This document shows, one piece after another, positions 6,993 to 14,522 of a stretch of DNA of 19,877 bases. The notes under the pieces are model-generated. The model made no database searches. It saw nothing but the letters and a program-made list of their open reading frames with translations, and was not told where the DNA came from. The stretch covers positions 1 through 19,877 of the forward strand of contig CAYLNM010000078.1 of assembly GCA_964385045.1 (NCBI GenBank). Reading direction: 5' to 3'. Every line of letters starts with the position of its first letter. Positions within the stretch are counted from its first letter, which is position 1. Source of the stretch: CAYLNM01 sp964385045. GTDB taxonomy: Bacteria > Planctomycetota > Phycisphaerae > Phycisphaerales > SM1A02. The position numbers and the translations under genes are program-made.

Positions 6993-8080
6993 GACGGGTG
7001 ATCTTCGTGGACGACGAGCCGGCGGTCCTCTCGGCGCTGCGCCGGGTGCTTCGGCGGACGGCCGGCGACTGGACGGTGAGCTTCGTCGGCTCCGGCGCCG
7101 AGGCCTTCGCCGCGATCGAGCGGGAGCCCTTCGACGTCGTGGTGTCGGACTGCATGATGCCGGGCATGGACGGCGGCGAGCTCGTCGAGCGCGTCCGCCG
7201 CCTGCGGCCGGGCATGGTGCGCATCCTGCTCACGGGCAACGCGCCGGTCGAGACGATGATGCGGGCCGAGTCGGTGGCCCATCGGCTGCTGGCCAAGCCC
7301 TGCCCGCCCGAGCGCATCCACGCCGCGGTCGAGTCGGCAGTGACGTCGCTGGAGCAGCTGCCGGACGAGGGGCTGCGGGCGCTGGTGGCCGGGACGCCGA
7401 TGCTCCCCACCTGCGAGGACGTCGCCTCCCGGCTCGCGGCCGCCGGCGCGGGGGACGGTCCCGCGGACCTCGAGGCGGTGGCGGCGACGGCGGCGGAGGA
7501 TCCCGCGGTCGAGGCCCGCCTGCTCAAGCTCGTGCACGCCGGGTTCTTCGGCGGGGTCGAGGAGCCGCTCGCGGGAGCCGAGGCCGCCCGGCGACTGGGG
7601 CCCGACACGATCGCCATCCTGCTGCGCCGCGGACGGGCCGCCGACGCGGCGATCCCGACGCCGATCGATCCCGGCGCCGAGCGTGTCCACGGGCGGCGCG
7701 TGGCCGCCGAGGCCATGCGGCTGGCTGAGCACCGGGGGCTTGCGCCGCCGCGGGTGGCGGTCGCCGGGGTGGCCGCCCGGCTGCTCGGGGTCGGGCGCCT
7801 CGTGGCGTCGGCGGGCCTTCGGGACGCGTGGCTGGCGCGGGCCGAGGAGCTGGCCGCGCCCGGCCTCGGATCGGCGGACGCGGAGCGGACCGTCCTCGGC
7901 GTGCCGGCGTGCCGTGTCGGCGCGTCGCTGCTGGGGCTCTGGGGCCTGCCCGCGCCGGTGACGGCCGCGGTGCGGGGCGCCGCCGCGCCCGAGCCGGGCA
8001 CGATCGCCGAGATCGTGGCCCTGGCCGATCAGTCGGTGCGGGAGGGCGGCGGGGATGCCGTCTCGTCGCGGGCGGCCTGA
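6989..8080 (+). CDS. Response regulator with HDOD output domain
   Basis: The 363-residue protein has an N-terminal receiver (1-118): D8-D9, phospho-acceptor D54 in VVSDCMMPGMDG, T82 in LLTGN and K103 in LLAKP. An HDOD domain follows from about 128, recognised from LVAGTPMLPTCEDVASRL, EDPAVEARLLKLVHAGFFG (170-188) and AARRLGPDTIAILL. HDOD domains are catalytically silent HD-fold relatives used as signalling or protein-interaction modules, often beside c-di-GMP proteins. GGAGG at 6976-6980 is eight bases before the ATG, which also overlaps the preceding stop. The last 52 bases overlap the end of the minus-strand protease gene. The target of this arm is unknown; the domain calls are confident. 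Confidence 0.9.
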   Translation: MRRVIFVDDEPAVLSALRRVLRRTAGDWTVSFVGSGAEAFAAIEREPFDVVVSDCMMPGMDGGELVERVRRLRPGMVRILLTGNAPVETMMRAESVAHRLLAKPCPPERIHAAVESAVTSLEQLPDEGLRALVAGTPMLPTCEDVASRLAAAGAGDGPADLEAVAATAAEDPAVEARLLKLVHAGFFGGVEEPLAGAEAARRLGPDTIAILLRRGRAADAAIPTPIDPGAERVHGRRVAAEAMRLAEHRGLAPPRVAVAGVAARLLGVGRLVASAGLRDAWLARAEELAAPGLGSADAERTVLGVPACRVGASLLGLWGLPAPVTAAVRGAAAPEPGTIAEIVALADQSVREGGGDAVSSRAA

Positions 8081-10578
8081 GCGTCGTCGCCGGCGATGAT
8101 GCGGGGCGGGGGCGTCGCGGCCACCGTGCTGCCGACCGTCGCCCGGGCCGAGGCTTGCCAGAGCCGCAGGGCTTCGGCCCGGGCGCGGCCGAGCAGCCCG
8201 TCCTCGGGCGGGTCCTCGCCCGGCCGCGAGACCGCGACGGCGCGCCCGGTGAGCAGCGCGAGCGCCTCCTCGATCCGCGAGACCGCGTGCACGCGGAACC
8301 GGCCGGTGCGGCACGCCTCCACCACGTCGGGTCGCAGCGCCAGGTCCCCGACGTTGGCGCGGGGGATGATGACGCCCTGCGTGCCGGTGAGGCCGCGGCC
8401 GGCGCACGCGTCGTGGAAGCCGTCGATCTTCTCGGTGACCGCGCCGACGGCCATGATCGCCCCGCGCTGGTCGATCGCCCCCGTGATCGCGAGGTCCTGT
8501 CGCAGCGGCAGGTCGGTCAGGGCGCTGATCAGGCAGCAGGCCTCGGCCGCGGAGGCCGAGTCGCCGTCGACGCCGCCGTAGGACTGCTCGAACACGATCG
8601 ACGCGTCGAGGGCGAGGGGACGCTCCAGCCGCAGCAGATGGTGCAGCAGGCCGCGGAGGATGTGGAAGCCCTTGGTGTGGATCGCCCCCGAGAGGTCGGA
8701 CTCCTGCTCCACGTTGACGAGGCCGAGCGAGCCGGGGCCGACGCTGGCGGTGATCCGCTGCGGGAAGCCGTAGGTCAGGGGCCCGGTGGTCATGGTGGCG
8801 AGGCCGTTGACCTGACCCACCGCCATCCCGTCCGTGGCCACGGCGATGGTGCCGTCGGCGAGCAGCTCGTGGAATCGGCGCACCGGCCGGCTCGCCCGCT
8901 CGCGGCCGCGGGCGATCGCGTCGTGCACGTCGGCGGCCGCGACGGGCGAGCGGCCGGCGGCGGCGGCGAGGAAGGCCGCCTCGCGGGCCACGTCGCAGAT
9001 GCGCCCGAGGCGGGCGGTGAGGCGGGCATCGTCGGCGGCCACGCGGGCCCCGTGCTCGAGCAGGGCGGCCACCGCGTCGCGGCCGAACGGAGCGAGGTCC
9101 TCCTCGGCCGCGATGCGGGCGATCGCGCCGGCGTAGACCTCGGCGGCCTCGGGTCCGCGCTTCATGGTGTCGCCGAAGTCCGCCACCACCTTGAACAGCT
9201 GCGTGAAGTCCGGGTCCGCCGCTTCGAGCAGGGCGTACACGCCGGCGTCGCCCACGAGGACGACCTTCGCCGTCACCGGGATCGGGTCGGGCTTGATGCC
9301 GCTCGCGGGCGAGGGCTGCTCGCCGGGCGGCTCGATCTCGAGCACGCGGCTGCGGAGGGTGCGGGCGAGGACCGGCCATGCCCGCCCGGCGGCGAGCAGG
9401 TCGCGGGCCTCGATCACGAGGAAGCCGCCGTCGGCCTCGAGGAGCGAGCCGCCGCGGATGATGGCGTGCGGCAGCATCGGACCCTCGCCGGTGGTCTCGA
9501 AGCTGCCGAAGATGCCGGCCTGGCTCGGGGCGGAGTCGATGACGATCGGGCAGCCCTCGTCGTCGCCGTGGTGGCGGACGACGTTCACGCGGAAGACGGC
9601 CGGCAGCGGGACGTCCTCGTCCGGGGCCCCGGGATCAGGCGGGGCGGTCTCGCCGGTGACGGGCGGGGGGCCGTGCTCGGCCACCGCCTCGATCAGCTCG
9701 TCGAGGAACGCCCGCACGGCGTCCGTCGGGTGCGCGCGGTGGATGCGGTCGGTGGCGAGCCGCAGGCGGCGGCGGATCTCCTCCGCGTTCATCGCCCGGA
9801 TCTCGCGGGCGGTCTCCTCTCGGATCGCCTGCAGCTCGGGCAACAGCCCGTCGAGCTCGGCCTGCAGCCGCGCGAGCGTCTCGCGGGCCGCCTCGTAGTC
9901 GGCGTCGCCGAGGCGGCCCTCGGCCCGCTCGCGGCGGAGTGCCTCGGGCGGGGCGGGCTCGCCGTCGACGACGGGGAACACCGCGGGCGTCGCCCCGGGC
10001 CCCTCGCCGACGGTGACGAGCGCGCAGCCGGACGACGCGACCGACTTCTCGAAGGGAGCGAGCCGCTCGTCGAAGCGGGCGTCGCCGGCGCGGGCGATGG
10101 CCTCGCGGCGGGAGCGGAGGGCGCCCGCGGCGAGCTCACGCGGCAGGTCGCGGACGATCGAGCGGGCGAGCCCGTCGACGGCGCGGGCGAAGTCGCGGGC
10201 GGTGCCGCGGGGCAGCGTGATCAGCCGCGGCCGGGCGGGCTCACCGAATCGGTGCACGTAACAATGGTCCTGGACGAGGTCGCAGCGCGGGCGCAGCTCG
10301 TCCATGACCTCGCCGAGCAGGCCCGCGCGGCCGGTGCCGGCGAGCCCGCGGACGAAGACGTGGTGGTTGGGGGCGCGGGTGGCGAGGCCGAAGCGCAGCG
10401 CCCCGAGCGCGATCGGCTGCCCGCGAATGCCGCGGCCGGGCTCGATCTCGGCGGTGGTCTCGAAGGCGAGCCAGTCGTCCGGACACCGCCAGCGAAGGGC
10501 GTCGGGAGACAGGGCGGGAGGCGACGGCGAGGCGGCCGTCGTCGATCCGGAGGCGTCGGCGGGAGGCGGCTCGGGCAT
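8029..10578 (-). CDS. LonC/LonB-like AAA_32 protease with degenerate Walker A
   Basis: The 849-residue protein matches the AAA_32 plus Lon C-terminal architecture. A lead-in typical of the family (LSPDALRW to LAFETTAEIEPGRGIRGQ, about 23-53) precedes a P-loop position reading GLAGTGRAG (78-86). A helical, partly coiled insert follows (about 210-305), then EADGGFLVIEARDLL (381-395) where Walker B would be, a lid region, and the Lon protease domain (about 575-780). The catalytic dyad is S674 in GGVDGDSASAAE and K717 in VTEKIDGF, 43 apart as in E. coli Lon. A canonical GK[ST] is absent, as in LonC, where ATP is not needed; ATP-independent degradation is therefore possible. ATG 10578 lacks a clear ribosome binding site, so the start is provisional. 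Its 3' end overlaps the HDOD gene. Confidence 0.9.
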   Translation of the reverse strand: MPEPPPADASGSTTAASPSPPALSPDALRWRCPDDWLAFETTAEIEPGRGIRGQPIALGALRFGLATRAPNHHVFVRGLAGTGRAGLLGEVMDELRPRCDLVQDHCYVHRFGEPARPRLITLPRGTARDFARAVDGLARSIVRDLPRELAAGALRSRREAIARAGDARFDERLAPFEKSVASSGCALVTVGEGPGATPAVFPVVDGEPAPPEALRRERAEGRLGDADYEAARETLARLQAELDGLLPELQAIREETAREIRAMNAEEIRRRLRLATDRIHRAHPTDAVRAFLDELIEAVAEHGPPPVTGETAPPDPGAPDEDVPLPAVFRVNVVRHHGDDEGCPIVIDSAPSQAGIFGSFETTGEGPMLPHAIIRGGSLLEADGGFLVIEARDLLAAGRAWPVLARTLRSRVLEIEPPGEQPSPASGIKPDPIPVTAKVVLVGDAGVYALLEAADPDFTQLFKVVADFGDTMKRGPEAAEVYAGAIARIAAEEDLAPFGRDAVAALLEHGARVAADDARLTARLGRICDVAREAAFLAAAAGRSPVAAADVHDAIARGRERASRPVRRFHELLADGTIAVATDGMAVGQVNGLATMTTGPLTYGFPQRITASVGPGSLGLVNVEQESDLSGAIHTKGFHILRGLLHHLLRLERPLALDASIVFEQSYGGVDGDSASAAEACCLISALTDLPLRQDLAITGAIDQRGAIMAVGAVTEKIDGFHDACAGRGLTGTQGVIIPRANVGDLALRPDVVEACRTGRFRVHAVSRIEEALALLTGRAVAVSRPGEDPPEDGLLGRARAEALRLWQASARATVGSTVAATPPPRIIAGDDAQAARDETASPPPSRTD

Positions 10579-10785
10579 GGCGCGGCGATCGTAGCCGGAG
10601 CCCGGGCGGGCCGTGGCGGCACGACAGCCCCGGAACCGCTGGCTGGGCAGCATGGGGCACGGGGAAGCGGCGCCGCTCGGGAGACGGCCGCGGATCACGA
10701 GGTCCGCGGCCACCGAGTCGCCGGTCCATCACGGCTCACGCAGATCCCGGTCTCGCCGCGGAAGTGAGCCCCCGCACCGGGCAGA

Positions 10786-10810
10786 CGGACGTCTCCCGGA
10801 GCAGCGTCCG
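10786..10810. repeat. Short imperfectly supported hairpin upstream of the protease gene
   Basis: CGGACG (10786-10791) and CGTCCG (10805-10810) form a 6-bp stem with a 13-base loop in the 297-base spacer between the photolyase stop and the protease start. It could mark the end of the photolyase transcript. Such short stems occur by chance in this base composition. Nothing else recognisable is in the spacer. Confidence 0.3.
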
Positions 10811-10875
10811 CCAACGACGCGCGAAGTGCGATCGGGCGGCGTCGAGCCGCACGAGATGCTCACGCGGCAGCCGAA

Positions 10876-12381
10876 TCACCCGCCCGTCGTCGTCCGGGCG
10901 ATGAATTCCCCCGCGAGGCCGAAGATCCGCTCCTTCCGTTCGGGCTTCATCTTCTCGAGCTGCCGCGGCATCATGCTCAGCCGCGGATTCGACGCGAAGA
11001 AGTCGCGGTGGCGGGCGATGAACGACCAGTAGAGGCCGTCCATCGTCTCGCACCAGTCGCCCTTGGCGTAGTCGCTCATCTTCAGGACGTAGTTGGATCC
11101 GCAGACGTACGGCTTGGTCGAGAAGATCCCGCCGTCGCTGAAGATGCCCATGCCGTAGACGTTGGGGCCCATCACCCAGTCCGAGGAGTCGACGTAGAGC
11201 TCCATGAACCAGCGGTAGGCCTCGTGCGGATGGATTCCGCAGAGCGTCATCAGGTTCCCGGCGATCATGAGCCGCTCGATGTGGTGGGTCCAGCCCCAGC
11301 GGTGGAGGGTGCGGATGGTGTGGTCGAGCGGGTCGAGGCCGGTCTCGCCGGTGAACCACGCCTCGCCGAGGCGGCGGTCGGCACCGAAGAAGTTCCTCTC
11401 GTGCTGCTCCTCGCCGAAGTGCGCGTCGATCCCGCGGATGAACTCCCGCCAGCCGATGATCTGCCGGACGAAGCCCTCGAGGCTGTTGAGCCGCGTGTCG
11501 GCGTCCTCGGCGAACGCGAGCCCCCGCTCGATGCACTCGCCGGGCGTCAGCAGGCCGAGGTTCAGCATCGGCGTGAGCACGCCGTGGAAGAGAAATGGCC
11601 CGCGCGTGGTCATCGCGTCCTCGTAGTCGCCGAAGAGCTCCAGCCGCTCCTCGAGGAACCGCCGCAGCCAGGCGAGGGCCGAGCGGCGGGTCACCGGCAG
11701 CCAGAAGTCCCGCGCGTCCCCGGGGTGGTCGCCGAAGCGTTCCCGCACCAGCTCGACGACCGCCTCGACGTGCTCGGTGCGAGCCGGCGACGGCAGCTCG
11801 GGCAGCTCCACGCCCTTCGGCAGCTTCCGGCGGTTCTCGGCGTCGAACGACCACGTGCCGCCGACCGGATCGCCGTCCTCGTCCACGAGGATGCCGAGGC
11901 GGGTTCGCTGCCGCTCGTAGAACCGGGCCATGAAGGGCTTGCCGTTCGCGTCCTCGAGGTAGGCGGCGAAGTCCTCCCGCGGCGTGAGGAACATCGGGCT
12001 CGGCAGCACGGTGCGCTGCAGCCCGTGATCCTTCGCGAACGCGTCGAGGCGGTCGCGGAACGGCCGGTCCTCCACTTCGAAGGACACCAGCTCGTCCGCG
12101 GGGTGCTTCTTCAGGTGGGCCGCGAGCTTCTCCTCGTACGGGGCCTCGGCGAGCTCGTGGTCGAGGTCGAGGTAGGTGACGTCGAGCTCGCGCTCCCGCA
12201 GCGCGTCGCGGTGGTGCCGCATCGCGGCGAGGAACAGCACGATCTTCTGCTGGTGATGCCGGACGTACGTGCACAGGCCCACGTCCTCGGCCATGAAGAA
12301 GCGGGCGTGCTCCCACGCCTTGAGGTGCTCGGGGGCGAAGAGCTGGTTGCCGAGAATCACGAAGAGGGGGCGGCGGGGCAT
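10876..12381 (-). CDS. PhrB/CryPro-type photolyase-cryptochrome lacking two Fe-S cysteines
   Basis: The 501-residue protein belongs to the deoxyribodipyrimidine photolyase-related family that includes (6-4) photolyase PhrB and CryB. It opens with FVILGNQLFAPEHL, the Rossmann-like antenna domain. Later come RQIIGWREFIRG (306-317), RWGWTHHIERLMIAGNLMTL (361-380) with the conserved His pair 366-367, and FSDGGIFSTKPYVCGSNY (414-431) of the FAD-binding helical part. A light-driven DNA repair or photoreceptor role is expected. Of the four cysteines that hold the [4Fe-4S] cluster in PhrB, C381 and C444 seem kept. The expected pair in the MSDY-C-x-x-C motif is A439 and D442, and the loop after it is shortened. 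ATG 12381 fits the family start; upstream ATGs at 12408 and 12426 are in frame, and none has a strong ribosome binding site. Confidence 0.92.
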   Translation of the reverse strand: MPRRPLFVILGNQLFAPEHLKAWEHARFFMAEDVGLCTYVRHHQQKIVLFLAAMRHHRDALRERELDVTYLDLDHELAEAPYEEKLAAHLKKHPADELVSFEVEDRPFRDRLDAFAKDHGLQRTVLPSPMFLTPREDFAAYLEDANGKPFMARFYERQRTRLGILVDEDGDPVGGTWSFDAENRRKLPKGVELPELPSPARTEHVEAVVELVRERFGDHPGDARDFWLPVTRRSALAWLRRFLEERLELFGDYEDAMTTRGPFLFHGVLTPMLNLGLLTPGECIERGLAFAEDADTRLNSLEGFVRQIIGWREFIRGIDAHFGEEQHERNFFGADRRLGEAWFTGETGLDPLDHTIRTLHRWGWTHHIERLMIAGNLMTLCGIHPHEAYRWFMELYVDSSDWVMGPNVYGMGIFSDGGIFSTKPYVCGSNYVLKMSDYAKGDWCETMDGLYWSFIARHRDFFASNPRLSMMPRQLEKMKPERKERIFGLAGEFIARTTTGG

Positions 12382-12463
12382 GGGCGACTGTACGCCCGTC
12401 CGAGGCATGGGCCGCGCCGCGGCCATCCCACCCCCGGGGTCGATCCGGGGACTCCCGGCGGCA

Positions 12464-12500
12464 GACGGCCCGCGACGCGGAGGATGCGTCGCGGGCCGTC
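12464..12500 (-). terminator. Perfect 15-bp hairpin with 7-base loop
   Basis: GACGGCCCGCGACGC (12464-12478) is the exact inverted copy of GCGTCGCGGGCCGTC (12486-12500). It lies 63 bases beyond the stop of the PDZ gene and about 80 bases ahead of the photolyase start, both on the minus strand. That is where a terminator separating the two units would be. No T-run follows on either strand, so termination would rely on stem stability or on other factors. Confidence 0.75.
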
Positions 12501-12562
12501 GCGTGGGGTGTACGTGATGCGGATGCCCGGCCGGGGCGGGGCGGCGGCCGGCGGCCGCGCGA

Positions 12563-14329
12563 TCAGTCGCGGCTCGGCGGATCCTCGCGCTCGAGCCGGT
12601 CCATGAGGCGCTCGAGCATCGCCTCGATCCGGGCCATTCGATCCTCGAGCCGCTCCAGCCGGCCCGAGTCGCCGCGGCCCGCCGCTCCTTCGGCCTGCTC
12701 GGCCTGCTCCGCCCGCTCGCGGGCGACGCGGGCCCGCTCGCGGGCCTCGGCGATCCGTTGCTCCACCATCTCGGCGCGTTCGCGGGCGGCGCGGGCTCGC
12801 GCCTCGGCCTCGGCGACGCGTCGCTCGACGCGCTCGCGCTCGCGCACGGATCGTGCGTCGTCGCCGATGGCCTCGTCGCGGGCCTCGACTTCGATCTCGA
12901 CCTCGGTCCCGGTCTCCGCCCGCTCGGCCGCTCGCATCGCCTCCTCGAGGCGCTCGGCGACGAGGCCCGAGATCTCCTCCGGGTCGAGGCCCTCGAGCTC
13001 GCGGCCGAGGGCCACGATCTCCGCGATCACCGGTCCGATCTCCCGCATCTGCTCGCGGACCATCGGCCGAAGCTCGACGACCTGCTCGCGGAGCATGGGA
13101 GCGATCTCGCGCAGCTGCCGCCGGATCATCGGCTCGAGCTCGGCCGCCTCGCCGCGCAGCTCCCGGGCCAGCCCGGGCAGCTCCTCGCGAAGCTCGACCT
13201 CGAGCTCCTCGATCAGCTCCTCGGCGAGGGTCCGCAGCTCCTCGGCCGACTCCTCGTCGATCTCGACGCGGCCCATGCCGCCGGGGAACTCGAAGTCCCA
13301 GCGTCCCGGCCGGCGGAAGAGGGTCACCGCGTCGCGGTCACCCTCGCCGCGCGGCGCGATGAAGACGTTGCCGTCGCGCCGCTCGACGACGCCGGCGTTC
13401 GGGGCGAGGCGCCCGAAGACGGACGCCGCGCCGCCGGTGCCGCCCGCGACACGTCCCCGCAGGGTCGCCTCGCTCATGCGGTCGGCGTCCCACGCCTCGA
13501 GCGTGATGGTGACGTCGCGGCGGTCGCCGCGGCGGATCACGGTGAGCTCGAGCTCGTCGCCGGGCTCGGCGTCGGCCAGCACGCCGCGGACGGCCTCGGG
13601 CGGCGCCGGCGCGGTGCCGTCGATCGCGACGATCACGTCGAACGGACGGAGGCCGCCGGCGTCGGCGGGCAGGTCCGCGAGCACGCCGGTGACGACGGTG
13701 GCGTCCACCGGGTCGATGCCCAGCTGGGCGGCGACGACGTCCCCCGGAGACTCGAGGTGCACGCCGAGCATGGTGGCGGGAGGATCGATGGTGGCTCCGC
13801 CGACCACGCCGCGGCCGAGGCGTTCCGCGTCGTCGGGCCGGAACATGTCGGCGGCGCGGAACGCCCCGTCGTTCCGGCGGAACACGTCGAGGATCGGGAA
13901 TCGGCGGAACTCCTCGCCGTCCGCTCCGAGGATCACGATCGCGCCGTCCTCCTCGCGGAGCCGCTCGGCGGGCACCGGCTCGCCGTCGACGGTGGCCGAC
14001 AGCTCGCCGTCGCGGCTGGTGAGGACGAACGTGCGGCGACCGTCGGCGATGGTCATCGTGAAGTCGGAGCGGTCGTCGTCACCGAGTCCCATGACCCGGG
14101 TCTCGATCGTCGCGAGCCGCTCGGTCACGCCGGCCGCGGCCGACGCCGCGACGCGGGCGCGAGGGGCCGGGTCGAGGGTCGGGACGGCCACGGCGGCCGG
14201 GGACGCAGGCGGGGCCGGGGCGGCGGGTGCAGCGGGAACGCCGGGCGCAGCCGGCGCGGCGGGCACGGCCGGGGTCATCGGCGGGCCGCCGACGATCGCG
14301 GCGGCGAGGGTGACGGTCGGGAGCAGCAT
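12563..14329 (-). CDS. Exported PDZ-domain protein with hendecad and heptad coiled coils
   Basis: The 588-residue protein has a signal-peptide-like start (1-20), an Ala/Pro linker (20-60) and a beta-rich region (72-180). A PDZ domain (about 186-280) follows, with AGGLRPFDVIVAIDGTAP and PGDELELTVIRRGDR. The rest is a long charged helical region. Residues 398-441 are four consecutive 11-residue units, each with proline at position 3 (400, 411, 422, 433). Residues 494-548 and 556-583 are predicted coiled coils rich in Arg, Glu and Ala. No catalytic protease triad is visible, so it is probably a scaffold or sensor acting outside the cytoplasm. GGAG lies nine bases before ATG 14329. It follows the sigma/anti-sigma pair on the same strand, and could be regulated by it. 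Function is inferred only. Confidence 0.85.
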   Translation of the reverse strand: MLLPTVTLAAAIVGGPPMTPAVPAAPAAPGVPAAPAAPAPPASPAAVAVPTLDPAPRARVAASAAAGVTERLATIETRVMGLGDDDRSDFTMTIADGRRTFVLTSRDGELSATVDGEPVPAERLREEDGAIVILGADGEEFRRFPILDVFRRNDGAFRAADMFRPDDAERLGRGVVGGATIDPPATMLGVHLESPGDVVAAQLGIDPVDATVVTGVLADLPADAGGLRPFDVIVAIDGTAPAPPEAVRGVLADAEPGDELELTVIRRGDRRDVTITLEAWDADRMSEATLRGRVAGGTGGAASVFGRLAPNAGVVERRDGNVFIAPRGEGDRDAVTLFRRPGRWDFEFPGGMGRVEIDEESAEELRTLAEELIEELEVELREELPGLARELRGEAAELEPMIRRQLREIAPMLREQVVELRPMVREQMREIGPVIAEIVALGRELEGLDPEEISGLVAERLEEAMRAAERAETGTEVEIEVEARDEAIGDDARSVRERERVERRVAEAEARARAARERAEMVEQRIAEARERARVARERAEQAEQAEGAAGRGDSGRLERLEDRMARIEAMLERLMDRLEREDPPSRD

Positions 14330-14421
14330 GAGCGTGGTCTCCAGGGGGCCGCGGGGGGCGCGGCGATCGGTCGAACGGCGCCGGGTCGGGCGGGGCGGCG
14401 CGTCGGCCGGCCCGCCGCGTC

Positions 14422-14468
14422 ACCGGATGCGCCTCGGAAGTCGAGTCGTCACCGAGTCGTCATCCGGT
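14422..14468. promoter_or_regulatory. Inverted repeat enclosing a 9-bp direct repeat, possible operator
   Basis: ACCGGATG (14422-14429) and CATCCGGT (14461-14468) are exact inverted copies. Between and overlapping them GAGTCGTCA occurs twice (14443-14451 and 14454-14462), one helical turn apart. The cluster lies in the 193-base spacer between the anti-sigma stop and the PDZ start, about 93-139 bases upstream of the PDZ ATG, a plausible regulator-binding site. The binding protein is unknown. Confidence 0.4.
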
Positions 14469-14522
14469 CGACGGACGACGTCGGCGGACTCGGGGCGGCG
14501 CGCCCACGGCCGCCCGGCCGCG

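Noticed and set aside
7828..10767. Very long plus-strand open frame opposite the LonC-like gene
   Set aside because: The minus-strand product has an intact Ser-Lys dyad and family motifs; the plus frame has none and is a shadow.
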